A stretch of DNA of 64,000 nt from Styela clava (GCF_964204865.1 NC_135255.1:7841135-7905134), one strand, 5' to 3'. Shown: positions 48,475 to 58,482, numbered from the stretch's first letter. The notes: a model not told the origin generated them from the sequence alone. Numbers and translations: made by a program.

Positions 48475-51060
48475 TGGCAAACGGTTCACAGTAAAAATGT
48501 CATCATAATTTTCGGACATAATAAATAGGCTACTCAACATTTTAAACTTGTGTAGCGAATGTGCATTGTGTAACTATGGATTATAATGTATTTAACCCTT
48601 TTATATTAATAGCATGTAATATTTCACAAAATAGGCCGCATTATGTTTCTAATGCATTCGCTCCATGTATCGCCTTTCTCGTTTCGACCAATTTGATGAC
48701 GTATCGTTTCCGGTTTGCCGAGAATGCTCTATAATATTGTGTTTTTTGTTTCACTCGTGATATGACCGTAATCTTACTGCATTAAGAATTAAGTGTGTAC
48801 AATTTTATATGTATTTGGAATTTGGATCGTGCATCTTTTCAATAATATACAACAATCAACATCGTGTGCTTAACATCACCTGAGGGAATCCAGATTGGAG
48901 TCACATTCCATAAAAGGTGAAATTAATAACGTGGGAATCGAACTTTAAATATTAGGGTGAACAGTCTTTATCCCTAAGACCGCATCTTGTCTCCCTATAC
49001 TTGCTTGGATTCCACTGAAGCTCACCGTTTTGCATAGGAAAATTTTGGCAATCACTATTCTATTCAATCAGACACAATGCTTGCTATTTATTTTGCACCC
49101 AGACATAATTACTGATTACTGGTATAGAAACATAAGCGTAGCCAGGGGGGTCGGTCATGAACCTTCCACATTTTCAAAAGTACCGTCAGAAATTTTGCAT
49201 GTTGTTAAATTCAATATATTTTAACATTTTCAGCTACATGTTTTGTTTCATTGTCCAATCAGTTGCTTTATTGAATATGTAAAAAATTGCACAAAAGTTA
49301 CACCCAACCTTACTTAGTAGATAAAAAAAATATAGTAAAACAAGCATGACTCTACAGGACGGCAAATCCACCATGCACTAACAGTACGTTGTGTTGTGCT
49401 GTAAATTTTTGCGATGGTACAGTAGGAGCCCATAATATTTTCTGGTGCAGTAGCTGAACTACCCCTCTATGTGTTGCTCAAGTTACTTAATGTAACACTG
49501 GGGATCCAATAATGCCAATAGTGTGCATATTGTATGTGACACTACAGGATATTTTTCCACTTCGGAATAGCGGCATCTATCATCTCTTAAAATCAGTAAT
49601 CAGTAGTTTATTTCACACCATACTTAAAATAGGCACAAACATACAAATTGCAATAAATCAAATTATAAATTGGCCATATTTCAGGGTGAAGGAGACGCGA
49701 GAAACCAATACTGGTTATCGAGCATCCGCACCTATAAAATAAGTCTAACACTATAATATAAAAAAATAAATAAAGAACGAACTAAGTTTAAATAAATTGA
49801 GGAAAATTCTGGTAATAAATCGTTAAATGGGTGAAGAAATGTTCTACAGCACCGCAAACATTCAAACTTTATTAACTTAAATCCAGTGCGTCAATTCCAT
49901 ATGAAATAACTGTACCATACAATCAAACACTTTCTGTCAGGAATCATCACAAAATATGTCAATTATACCAAAATTTCTACATTTCAGGCAATTTTTTATA
50001 AACCATCAATAACTCGGGTGAAATTTTAAATTGTTCGATGAAATGAATGCAGTCCAATAAAATTCCAATGTCCTTTGATATCAAAAATAAAAAAAAATTA
50101 CTTTCACTACACTTTTTAAAAAATTGATGGAATTCAACTTTTGCTTGGAATGGCCCAAATACATTTGTGCACCACTGGTTTACCAATAAAGTTCACAAAT
50201 TTAAACGTGCACAGTCCTATAAGTCAACACTCTAACTTCGCTAACGTTGCTCCGATTTCGTCTATAGACGGTATTAGTATTCATATAACATGAGCAAAAT
50301 AAGCCACTTGTACAAATAAAAATGCTTCAGAGAAAATTTATGTATTTTCCTCGACATTTGAGCCCTAAACTTATCAAAATCACATTCCTATAGACCTAAA
50401 ACACCGCCGTAGAAAATGCGAAAAGACGGACAACTCACCAGGCCTCTCTGTAGTCGAGTTGTCCGCCTCCCGTTTAAACGATGGTAAAAATAATTCCACC
50501 TCTCACTCATCGTGAAAATGGTAGATTTTCTTTCGTTTTTCCTTGGAATCAATAATCATATTATTGTTGTTTCACAGACCAACGGACAAGAAAAATCGCG
50601 TATTCGTAGAAAGTGACATCTATGTGGTGTCATAATTGGAATAGTATTAAATGCCCCATCACAATACTGAGGTCAAATACAAATCAAATTGATCGTTACA
50701 ATAATTAATATAGTGATGTAGCTTACTCGTTATTAAGCGCCGTTATTAAGCTTATTTTGGAACAGACCTGCAGGCGACTAATTTGGTCTTCACGGGCGAC
50801 TTATTAGTGCCCGCGGGCAACGGGTTGGTGACCCCTGCTCTAATCTTTTTGACTGTTTTCTCCTCTGATACAGTGATAGGAATTTAAAAAATACTGTACC
50901 GTAATGATTATGAATTCTGCTACGAGATGCACTAAATTCTTATGCAGGCCAAATGTCAAACTCACAACTACTTTGGCTTATTACAGAATTACATTATTGT
51001 TTTAGCCTAGTTATACATTGTTGCTTTCTGTAGATTTGTTTAGGATTTTCCATTACAAAT

Positions 51061-51178
51061 ATGGGGAAGCTTACACAGTTTGGATTATTGTTCAATGAAG
51101 AAAGAGCTGTTTATTTCCCTGGAAATACTATTAGTGGCCAACTTGTAGTTCAACTCAGCAGTCCTATGGAAATGAAAG
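51061..51178 (+). CDS. ARRDC: second ARRDC gene, first coding exon only
   Basis: ATG to a G|GTGAAC donor gives 118 bases, the same length and phase (1) as exon 1 of the ARRDC gene at 41409. The residues MGKLTQFGLLFNEERAVYFP parallel that gene's MGKLSMFGITLEGNRTVYFP, and both exons end in MEMKG/MKMKG. The two genes are a tandem duplication about 9.5 kb apart. No further exon is visible before the antisense retroelement starts, so intron 1 either contains the whole element (at least 12.6 kb to the window end) or the gene was cut by it. Confidence 0.85.
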
Positions 51179-51377
51179 GTGAACAAAGTTGTTACTCTTA
51201 CTTTTTTTATTACAGGCTTTCAATACTTCAGCACCATGAACCTCGATTTTATAAACCCTTGGTTTGATACAATTTCAGCTCTACCAATTCATTACAGAAA
51301 TTTCGGCAACACTACCGGTATTGGCTCTAGTTCACCTTCCAACGTAGTCCGGTTTAGTTATCACACACTTTGATCGT

Positions 51378-54300
51378 TTAAAGCGACGTCCTCAGAGATT
51401 GGGTTCTGACGTTCATCAAGTCCCTTGGGATAGGTCCTTCGCATAGCAACACGTTTGGATTAGGTGTTTTTATTATCAGGAACCCTGCCTTTCTAAGCGC
51501 AGCTGGCTTAACTGAAATTTCCACCCGTTTTCCTCGAACCTTGTATTTCGGTTTTCTGCTGAGATGAATATACTTTCGTCCTCGCGATTCCAACCCAATT
51601 TGCCATATAGAGTTTAGGTTTTCCACGCGCGTCACATGATATAGTGTTTCATTACCAGTATATTCATTGTATTGTGGCGTCGTTCCCCGCGTATGCCCAT
51701 AAGCTGCTGCTAGCCCATCCTTAGTTACAATAGCCCTTTCGCTATCTCGCATTACCTCTTGGATGTACATTACGTCGCAGTTAATGCCACTCTGTTCCTG
51801 TAGTACTTCCTGTAAATGCTGCCAAGAATGAAAACCTTCCTTTGCGACAGGACAATCTGTATGTCTGCAATGAGCTATCAAGACGCGTTGAATTTTTTCT
51901 TTTTTCTCTCGTGCAGCGAGCTTCTCCCCTTCTTTTTTCGTTGTCGTTTCAGGTATGGCCCACGCGCCAGTTTCTTTGGGCGTGAATGCCATCTCAAGCC
52001 AGAACGAACGAGACAAACCATCTGACGTAAATACCTCCCTTGTAGTTCGATGTATTACTTTAGTTATTTGGAACCCAGATATATGATTCAGCCAGCGTTG
52101 AATTAGCATGCGCGGGCTGGGGTTTTTTGCATTGTCTTTCATTCGCTTTAGCAAGCCAAAAACTCCCATGTTATCTGTTATAACTGTAAAGGGCATAGTG
52201 TGTAAGATCGATAGCCACTTATCCAAAGTTTGTTTTAGGGCCTTAAGTTCCTTCGTGCAGGGATCGTATGCCCTTGCCGCAGGCGTATTCCACTTCTGGC
52301 TGTAGTATGCTATTGGGTAGACTGAGGTAAAGGGCGGTTCTTCTTCTTTGTTTGTTTGAAATATAATTGCTCCAAACCCGTTTTCGGAGGCATCTGTTTC
52401 CACAAACAACGGGAGATCAGGATTTATGTGATACAAGACCTCCGCGCTATTCAGCTGCTCTCTAGCGACTTTATAATCTTCCAATAGTTCTTTAGTCCAT
52501 AACACTGGTGTAACCCTTCCGCGCGTAGCCGGAACGTTTCCCGTTAGAGCATCAAATTTTGCCAGTTTTAAGCTAAGTTTCGGGATATGATCTGCAATGT
52601 AGCGTAGGGCTCCAATCCAACCCCTTAATTCGTATACATTACGCGGCGGAGTCAATTCTTTCAAGGCCCTCAATCGTTCTGGTTGTACTTCTATTTTCTT
52701 ACCGCTCAATGTCGCACCAAGTAGATTAATTCGTCTTTTTCCGATAAAACATTTGTTTATGCTGAGCGTTAATTTCATTTTAGCTAATTGTTCAAAGGTT
52801 ATTTGAAGCAGTATTAGATGATCCTCCACAGTTTTGGTACTCAGAAATATATCGTCAATGTATGCTTCTATAGGTGAGGCCTTTACCTCGTCAAGCCGCT
52901 TGCAATTATTCATGTGTTTTCGATATAGAGCTGTAATAGGTTCTACGACGCAAGCTTGCATATTAGCTGAGAAGAGGGCCACGGCGGTCTTAAGTCCCAT
53001 CGGGAGTTTTCGCCAGCGTAGATGTTGACCTTTGACCGCTATGCCCAAAAAGGTCCTACTGTCTTCAACTACATCACAATGAAAGTATGCCTTTTTTAAA
53101 TCAAGGAGTGACAAGACCTCTCTTCCTTGCGCCATTTGCTTAATATCGGGGATTAACGCTGGGGCGATTTCAATAGATTTGATGGCAGCATTCAATGGTT
53201 GGAGATTTTGCACCACCCTCCATGATTGTTGCCAGCCAGTTTCTTGCTTTTGTCGTTCGTTCATTTTTTGCGGTACCACAAATATTGCCAATTTCCATTC
53301 CGCAAATCCAGTCTCTATTACTCCGAGATCTAGAAAGTTTTTTACGGCTTCTTCGAGAGCTTCTGATTGTTCTTTTCCTCTCAGGTTGTATGGTCCTGAG
53401 ACAAAGGGTTTTACAGTGGGATCTTTTAGTTCGATGTGACACGGATATTTCAGTTCTTGTTTAGACGATAAATGACCCCTCAGATCTTCCAACTCTTTGG
53501 CATAAGGTTGATACACTTGCCTCCATTCTTTTTCTGTTATTACTGTGTTTTCTGGTGAATTGAGTTCAGGCGGGACGTAAGTTTCCCCAGCAAGAGCTAT
53601 CGCTTCGTCGCTGAGCTTCTGCAGTTCGCTTTTTACTTTGTGCGGTGTTCCCTTTTTCAACACGTATTCGTTCACTGGTCCTTTCATGACAACTCTTTCG
53701 TTTGATATAGGTATGACGGATGATTTTCTTGCACTTCGTGCTTCACCCCGGGGGTCCGAATCTGGCTTTCTACTAGCTCGTTCGGATTTTTGACCCCTGA
53801 AACTTCGTTCTCGGTCATTAGTGTTTCGCAAGCCAATACCACTGTTAGGCCTTGCGCGCTGTTTCCCCGCCTCGGTACATTCCAGAGGATCGTCACCCTC
53901 TGGTTCACCGGCTGTCATAACTAAATTGCTCATACATGACGATGGATTGTTCATCTCCGTGACCATCGTCGTTAAGGCTTGCACCGGTCCCAACCATTTG
54001 AACCCAATTATGTTTAATGGTATGCCCTGTCCCGTTGCAAATGGAACTTTGAGCTCTCCCATGTTTATAATCATCAAGGAATTAATTTGGCAAGTTCCTC
54101 CTATTCCCCTTACATTCACTGTAAAAGGTTGACGGTTTTTCCAACTATTGGGATAAGATTTTTCGGCGGTTTGCCTTGTCATTAAGTTAGGCAAACTACC
54201 CGTGTCTGCAAGGAACATAGTTCCAGTTTTGATATCCCTTAAATACATCAATTCACCTCCAAATACATCGGTAAGGCTTATACCGTCAGTTTTTTCCGGT

Positions 54301-54401
54301 TTTCCCAAAAAGGTGAATAGAGGTAAGGTTTCATTGTTTATGATTTTTTCATATTTACAAGGTACCACTTTATCCGGAAGTTGCCGCACCGGATCAGACA
54401 A
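51378..54401 (-). CDS. pol: Pol: aspartic protease, reverse transcriptase, RNase H, Tpt1/KptA-like 2'-phosphotransferase
   Basis: The frame has 1,007 codons counted from a TTG at 54401, but it opens upstream and is most likely reached by -1 frameshifting from gag. Domains: retroviral-type protease near residues 45-140 with FLADTGS (Asp66); a charged Ser/Arg-rich linker at 160-265; RT at about 330-570 with LLDLKKAYF (Asp434) and YIDD (514-517); RNase H at about 650-800 with acidic residues Asp670, Glu718, Asp743 and Asp794. Residues about 835-1000 carry a Tpt1/KptA-like domain: CRH near 845-847, YGHT at 901-904, LYHVTRVENLNSIWQIGLE from 920, GRKYIHLS at 941-948, and VLLCEGPIP near the end. No integrase core or zinc finger is visible. 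RT sequence suggests the Ty3/retrovirus side of LTR elements. Protease, RT and RNase H residues are all present, so the enzyme looks active by sequence. Confidence 0.93.
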   Translation of the reverse strand: MSDPVRQLPDKVVPCKYEKIINNETLPLFTFLGKPEKTDGISLTDVFGGELMYLRDIKTGTMFLADTGSLPNLMTRQTAEKSYPNSWKNRQPFTVNVRGIGGTCQINSLMIINMGELKVPFATGQGIPLNIIGFKWLGPVQALTTMVTEMNNPSSCMSNLVMTAGEPEGDDPLECTEAGKQRARPNSGIGLRNTNDRERSFRGQKSERASRKPDSDPRGEARSARKSSVIPISNERVVMKGPVNEYVLKKGTPHKVKSELQKLSDEAIALAGETYVPPELNSPENTVITEKEWRQVYQPYAKELEDLRGHLSSKQELKYPCHIELKDPTVKPFVSGPYNLRGKEQSEALEEAVKNFLDLGVIETGFAEWKLAIFVVPQKMNERQKQETGWQQSWRVVQNLQPLNAAIKSIEIAPALIPDIKQMAQGREVLSLLDLKKAYFHCDVVEDSRTFLGIAVKGQHLRWRKLPMGLKTAVALFSANMQACVVEPITALYRKHMNNCKRLDEVKASPIEAYIDDIFLSTKTVEDHLILLQITFEQLAKMKLTLSINKCFIGKRRINLLGATLSGKKIEVQPERLRALKELTPPRNVYELRGWIGALRYIADHIPKLSLKLAKFDALTGNVPATRGRVTPVLWTKELLEDYKVAREQLNSAEVLYHINPDLPLFVETDASENGFGAIIFQTNKEEEPPFTSVYPIAYYSQKWNTPAARAYDPCTKELKALKQTLDKWLSILHTMPFTVITDNMGVFGLLKRMKDNAKNPSPRMLIQRWLNHISGFQITKVIHRTTREVFTSDGLSRSFWLEMAFTPKETGAWAIPETTTKKEGEKLAAREKKEKIQRVLIAHCRHTDCPVAKEGFHSWQHLQEVLQEQSGINCDVMYIQEVMRDSERAIVTKDGLAAAYGHTRGTTPQYNEYTGNETLYHVTRVENLNSIWQIGLESRGRKYIHLSRKPKYKVRGKRVEISVKPAALRKAGFLIIKTPNPNVLLCEGPIPRDLMNVRTQSLRTSL

Positions 54402-54419
54402 CTTCCGTACTAGTTTAAA
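54375..54419 (-). promoter_or_regulatory. -1 ribosomal frameshift signal between gag and pol
   Basis: On the minus strand the heptamer TTTAAAC (54419-54413) lies in the gag frame as T TTA AAC, directly before the gag TAG stop (54412-54410). After a 5-base spacer comes a perfect 9-bp stem, CGGAAGTTG (54407-54399) with CAACTTCCG (54383-54375), around a 15-base loop. The pol frame is exactly -1 relative to gag. Heptamer, spacer and stem together match the established retroviral frameshift design. Loop bases ATCCGG could also pair with CCGGAT at the stem base, so a pseudoknot or an alternative fold is possible. Confidence 0.9.
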
Positions 54420-57295
54420 GATGAGTTTAGTCCTTGTTGCATATCATGTTCAGTCCAACCATGTTGGACATAATAGCAAGGAGCTGTTTTAGTTTGGGTA
54501 AGTGGCAAGTTCCAATGCGTCCTATTCTGCCAATGAGTTTTATCTCGGCTTTTGGGTCTAAATCCAAAGTATAGCTCACACAGATTTGCCCTTTTTTCTA
54601 ATGTTGGGGACCCTTGAGATATGAGGTATTTGTTTAGGTCATCAATGTCGCGCAATGGAAGTGCTAAAGGATTATTGCCGCCTAGGAAATCGGACCATTT
54701 TTCCTTGCATTCTCGTCGCAAATTGTCTGGCAGTTTTCTTGTTCGCGGCTTGATTACCCAACTTCCCTGTTCATCCTTTCCCAGGACCTTATCCGTGACC
54801 CACAATATAGCTTTAACCAGACACGAGCTTGAAATGTGACCAGGACTTTTACACAAGTAGCAGACTGATAAAGATTGACCATTTTCAGGTGAAATGTACA
54901 GTCCTAATGGTTCAAAGATGTTGGACTGACTCAAGAAATTGTATGGCTCACCTTGTGTTTCCGCTATTCTTGCGGCTTCGCCTATGCTACTTGGAGTTGT
55001 TTCTTGTTGGGTTAACTGCTGGCGTTGAGGAGAAATTTGTTGCTCTGATGTCTCTTCGCGAGGTGGCGTGTTTCGTGGATTCGCGTAACGCTCTTTTCGC
55101 TTCCACGGCTTGGCTTTTTCTTTCGCTTTTCTTGGTAGAGTGGCTCTCTCACGTAGATTAGGTGCTTCATTGCTCCTTGTCGTTTGGCCACCCGAAACAC
55201 CTGGAGGGTTCATCATTCTATTACTTAATAATTGATTACTTTGGACATCAGTGGGGAACTCTTTAGTAGACCCAACGTATGCGTGCAAAAGCCTTTTGTT
55301 ACCTTCTTCATAGGGTGTTTGGCGCAATGTTTTTTCCATCGCCGGCTGGATATTATATACGTTTACCGGAGGTGGTGTATATGTTTGTTGTAGTGCTGGC
55401 ATCGAAGTTACTGGATACGAAGAGGTTCTGGAATACCGATCCATCTTATTTGTTACTCTTACGGTTTGGTCATCTAATAGTTCAGAGTTCCAGAATTTTT
55501 GTAGATCTGTCGCCACATTTCTCCAGGTGAAATGTTCTCGTCCTTGTAGCAAAATTCGCAATGTTTGGGGAAGTTTTGCTCTGAGATTTCTGAACAGGCG
55601 CATGCCATCTGGATCGGCCATAATTTGTTCATCGATATCAATATCCATTTCTCGTAATACCCCATGTATAGCGAGCATGGGCCTTTCTTTCCAACTATAA
55701 TTTAAGGCAAAGTCATTTATCACCTTCTCGTTGTTAGCGATGCCTTGTGGATGAGTTACCGCCAACAATTCCATGACTGTTTTCCAATTAGGGCGAGGTA
55801 CGTCAAACAAATCGGCTATTTGTTCTGCATCCTCTCGGCGGTTCGCTTCAATTAGCTTCTTTTGTATCGCGTTGGCCAGTATTCTGTCCCTTATTGTGTC
55901 GCCTGGACCATGTTCGATAAATGTCATCGCGTCTTCTAGCCACTTCAATAGATTTAATCTCCCAGGATTCTTCATGATAGCCATCATTTCGTCCACGTTC
56001 ATGGGTTTGGAAGAAGTAGCCAAGGGTTGGTACGGTGGTTGTGTAATTTTGACGAAATTCGGCTGCGATGGTCTTTGAGCATACCGTTCTTCTTCTTCGG
56101 ACGACGATGATGATGAAGGAGTCTCGGTATTACTTGATAAGTCCAAATTCGGGTCCGCTTGCAAGGATCGCTGAAACTCTGGGTCTTGTTGCAAGAACTG
56201 TCCATTGGCAAGGGATATCACGTCAAATTTTGGGCCTCCTTGCAGGGAGAATTCTTGAGAAACTGGTCTTGTTTCCGACGATGGCGAACGAGACAATTCA
56301 GTTCTCGTCAGCACTCCATTTTTTAGCTGCGCCCTTCTTTGCCTTCCTCGAGTTAAGCGTACGGTGGGATATTTTTTTGGACTTGGTCCCAACCTTATGG
56401 AGCTTAGTTCTTTAGCTTTTGTATAATCGGGAGCCGGTATTACCATTTGAGGCGTTGTTATTTCTGCCTCTTGATAGGGACCTTTCCCGTCACCTCTGGC
56501 TGTTCTTGAATTCAATCCCAACCGTCTTCTATTTATTATTGCTGACCTTTCGTCTGCTGGAGTGGAGAAAACAGGAGGCGGTATAAGCTGCGCCCTTTGT
56601 GAGTACAGCATTTTAACTCCGTAGGGATCCTCGCCTGGTGTAGTTAATAATCGTCCTTGACGTATCCTTTTATCGCTGACCACATCTACACCTTCGATTC
56701 CAATCGGGTAAGCGGCCATTTCATGTTGCAACCTGGGGTATATAGTTTCTATTTCTTGATGGTCTAGTCCCTTTTTCACGACCAACCTTGGGCCATTTGG
56801 GGTATCTGGGTGAATTGGCCAGGAATTCATCGTGGGTGTTCTGGAAACAAGTGTGGCGGGGTATGATGGTGGTTCTGAAGACGGTGGTGCCGACGGTTCA
56901 ACAGCCACTGAATATGACTTCGTGACGTCTGCTTCACTGGTAGACATTTTGTATAACTTTCCAGCATTGTATTCGTTTTTGAGTACACCTTGAAGTTCTT
57001 CCATCGTGATTTTTGCGCTGGCTTTCTTTGCTGCTTTTTCAATGGCTGCTAAATCGTTCTGGGCCATTTTTACATCTTTCGTTGCCTGTTTAAGTTCTTT
57101 TTTGGCATGGGGAAGGTCTTTTTGTATTTGAGTAAATAGTTTTTGTTTATCAAGTATATCTTGCTTAAGCTTTTTTTCAGTGGCGCTAACCTCTTTATGT
57201 CTTTCTTGGGTATGCTTTATTAATTTCATTTTGTTATTAAGTTTAGTTTGTTCACGGGACGCCTCCCCTTTTTTTCGACTAAACCAATTGGGCAT
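54410..57295 (-). CDS. gag: Gag polyprotein
   Basis: 961 codons from ATG (57295) to TAG. The N-terminus is MPNWFSRKKG, basic and without Gly2, so no myristoylation signal. Residues about 15-100 form a Lys/Glu-rich coiled coil. At 134-137 and 142-145 lie PSAP and PPSY, the two classical late-domain motifs that recruit TSG101/ESCRT-I and Nedd4-type ligases for budding. The middle (about 430-600) is the likely capsid region (MNVDEMMAIMKNPG onward). Residues 812-825 form a CCHC zinc knuckle, CYLCKSPGHISSSC, with C-x2-C-x4-H-x4-C spacing, the nucleocapsid mark. The product is large for a Gag. The stop is preceded by the slippery heptamer that gives access to pol. Confidence 0.92.
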   Translation of the reverse strand: MPNWFSRKKGEASREQTKLNNKMKLIKHTQERHKEVSATEKKLKQDILDKQKLFTQIQKDLPHAKKELKQATKDVKMAQNDLAAIEKAAKKASAKITMEELQGVLKNEYNAGKLYKMSTSEADVTKSYSVAVEPSAPPSSEPPSYPATLVSRTPTMNSWPIHPDTPNGPRLVVKKGLDHQEIETIYPRLQHEMAAYPIGIEGVDVVSDKRIRQGRLLTTPGEDPYGVKMLYSQRAQLIPPPVFSTPADERSAIINRRRLGLNSRTARGDGKGPYQEAEITTPQMVIPAPDYTKAKELSSIRLGPSPKKYPTVRLTRGRQRRAQLKNGVLTRTELSRSPSSETRPVSQEFSLQGGPKFDVISLANGQFLQQDPEFQRSLQADPNLDLSSNTETPSSSSSSEEEERYAQRPSQPNFVKITQPPYQPLATSSKPMNVDEMMAIMKNPGRLNLLKWLEDAMTFIEHGPGDTIRDRILANAIQKKLIEANRREDAEQIADLFDVPRPNWKTVMELLAVTHPQGIANNEKVINDFALNYSWKERPMLAIHGVLREMDIDIDEQIMADPDGMRLFRNLRAKLPQTLRILLQGREHFTWRNVATDLQKFWNSELLDDQTVRVTNKMDRYSRTSSYPVTSMPALQQTYTPPPVNVYNIQPAMEKTLRQTPYEEGNKRLLHAYVGSTKEFPTDVQSNQLLSNRMMNPPGVSGGQTTRSNEAPNLRERATLPRKAKEKAKPWKRKERYANPRNTPPREETSEQQISPQRQQLTQQETTPSSIGEAARIAETQGEPYNFLSQSNIFEPLGLYISPENGQSLSVCYLCKSPGHISSSCLVKAILWVTDKVLGKDEQGSWVIKPRTRKLPDNLRRECKEKWSDFLGGNNPLALPLRDIDDLNKYLISQGSPTLEKRANLCELYFGFRPKSRDKTHWQNRTHWNLPLTQTKTAPCYYVQHGWTEHDMQQGLNSSLN

Positions 57296-57670
57296 TGTTA
57301 GTCCTTAATTACTTTAAATATTTAACGTTATATTATTGTTATTGTATACATGCAGTGCCAAATCTTCTTGGCGTTACTCTTCTCGGACTGGTTCTCTGGA
57401 CTGGTATTCCGCTTTTTCCGTTGTTATTGAGTGAAGTGGCTGGTTAACTATTCGTTATTAATATAAAAATTACTTGCAATTTTACGATTCCCTTTTTATC
57501 TTGCCGCTTGTTGTAAGGGTCGTTTGTTGCCTCGTTCTCTTTCGATTGGAGTCTACCTCTCTGCTTTTTCTTTTTTCGTTTTGGTTGTACGCAATTCTTT
57601 TGCCAGTCCCGACAGGATTTTGTTTTTGCTTATTTGGCTCGAAACGTTCCCTTCCTTGTTGTCTTCTTCG

Positions 57671-57695
57671 ACTTGGGTCTCAGAACGACCCAAGT
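57671..57695. repeat. 9-bp perfect hairpin in the proviral leader
   Basis: acttgggtc, tcagaac, gacccaagt form a perfect 9-bp stem with a 7-base loop. Its place in the gag leader makes it a candidate packaging or dimerisation structure; this is inference. Confidence 0.75.
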
Positions 57696-57977
57696 TTTCC
57701 TAAGCCTAGTACGTAGCCTAAATCTTAATACAACCAAATACTCCAATATTAGTACAGTTATATAAATAAATAAAATACAATATAACCATACTAACACACA
57801 TTTAACATTTTAAATACGATAAAATGATTTACTAATTTGTTTTTGCATCATAAAAATTGTTATAAACACAATACAAATTTCTTAAAATAGCATAACACAC
57901 TTAAGATAAAATTCGGAATATGATATAAGATATCTTAACATCATTATACTGTTTTTCAAAACTATAACGTTGGGTCA

Positions 57978-58428
57978 AAAGCAAAGCGCCTATCAGGAAT
58001 TAACCATAGACCGTCAGGCTCCCCGTAACCAATGTTAGTTTCCCACTGAACACCCTTATTACGGTGCCTTGATCCCAGATCATTAAATAATATATAAACA
58101 AAACAATATAACGTGTCAGACACCATATATCCTATTTTTTTTTTAAAGTGATGCACACATTTAATACGGTAACCTATTTCAAATTTATACTGAAAAACAC
58201 TTGATCATATTTGCGAAGTATTAAAAAAAATACAACATGCACATTTGTAGATAGTTTCAGTATAGTTCCTTAATATTCTCAACACGGGGCATGGGGTGTC
58301 TTGTTGCATAAAAAACAACACTCGAGTTCAGTGCAGGGCTTCTATCAGGAATTTCCTTTAGACCGTCAAGGCCCCTCCCAGCATTGGCTTCCGCTATGCC
58401 CACCTAACACGGTGCGTTACTACCCGCA
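57978..58428 (-). repeat. diverged ~90-bp direct duplication in the leader
   Basis: Block 57978-58068 and block 58329-58428 share an ordered set of motifs: ctatcaggaatt, tagaccgtca, a cattgg/aatgtt stretch, and acggtgc. The copies are about 350 bases apart in the same orientation. Both leader copies are conserved more in motif order than in intervening bases, which hints at RNA structure. Confidence 0.6.
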
Positions 58429-58463
58429 AACAAACATTCCCTCCCCCGGTTAAAAAATAGAAA

Positions 58464-58482
58464 GACCGAGACGAAGCCCCCA
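58464..58482 (-). promoter_or_regulatory. primer binding site, tRNA-Pro-like
   Basis: The minus strand reads TGGGGGCTTCGTCTCGGTC directly after the LTR end. The first eight bases and the following CGTC match the tRNA-Pro primer site of gammaretrovirus type, with a one-base insertion and further differences. The tRNA identity is tentative. Confidence 0.5.

Larger units (their letters stand above)
46764..51060. other. spacer between the two ARRDC genes
   Basis: Contains the hAT MITE at 47026-47464, the repeat at 48288-48474 and, at about 50735-50837, a hAT 3' terminus (gcccgcgggcaacgggttgg, then tgacccctg) with no visible partner. A ggcgtagccaggggg-like start at 49136-49150 recalls the repeat at 6711. 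No gene was recognised; the promoter of the second ARRDC gene should lie near the right end. Confidence 0.45.
57296..58463 (-). other. proviral leader between primer site and gag
   Basis: About 1.17 kb of untranslated leader, long for a retrovirus. It includes a hairpin (57671-57695) and two diverged copies of a ~90-bp block (57978-58068 and 58329-58428), listed separately. No convincing long ORF was found on the minus strand. Confidence 0.6.

Noticed and set aside
53170..53464. Overlapping ORFs on both strands within pol
   Set aside because: Shadows of the RT-coding frame, which alone carries the catalytic motifs.
57474..57716. 80-codon plus-strand ORF in the proviral leader
   Set aside because: Hydrophobic, wrong strand for the element and without any family resemblance; probably a chance frame.
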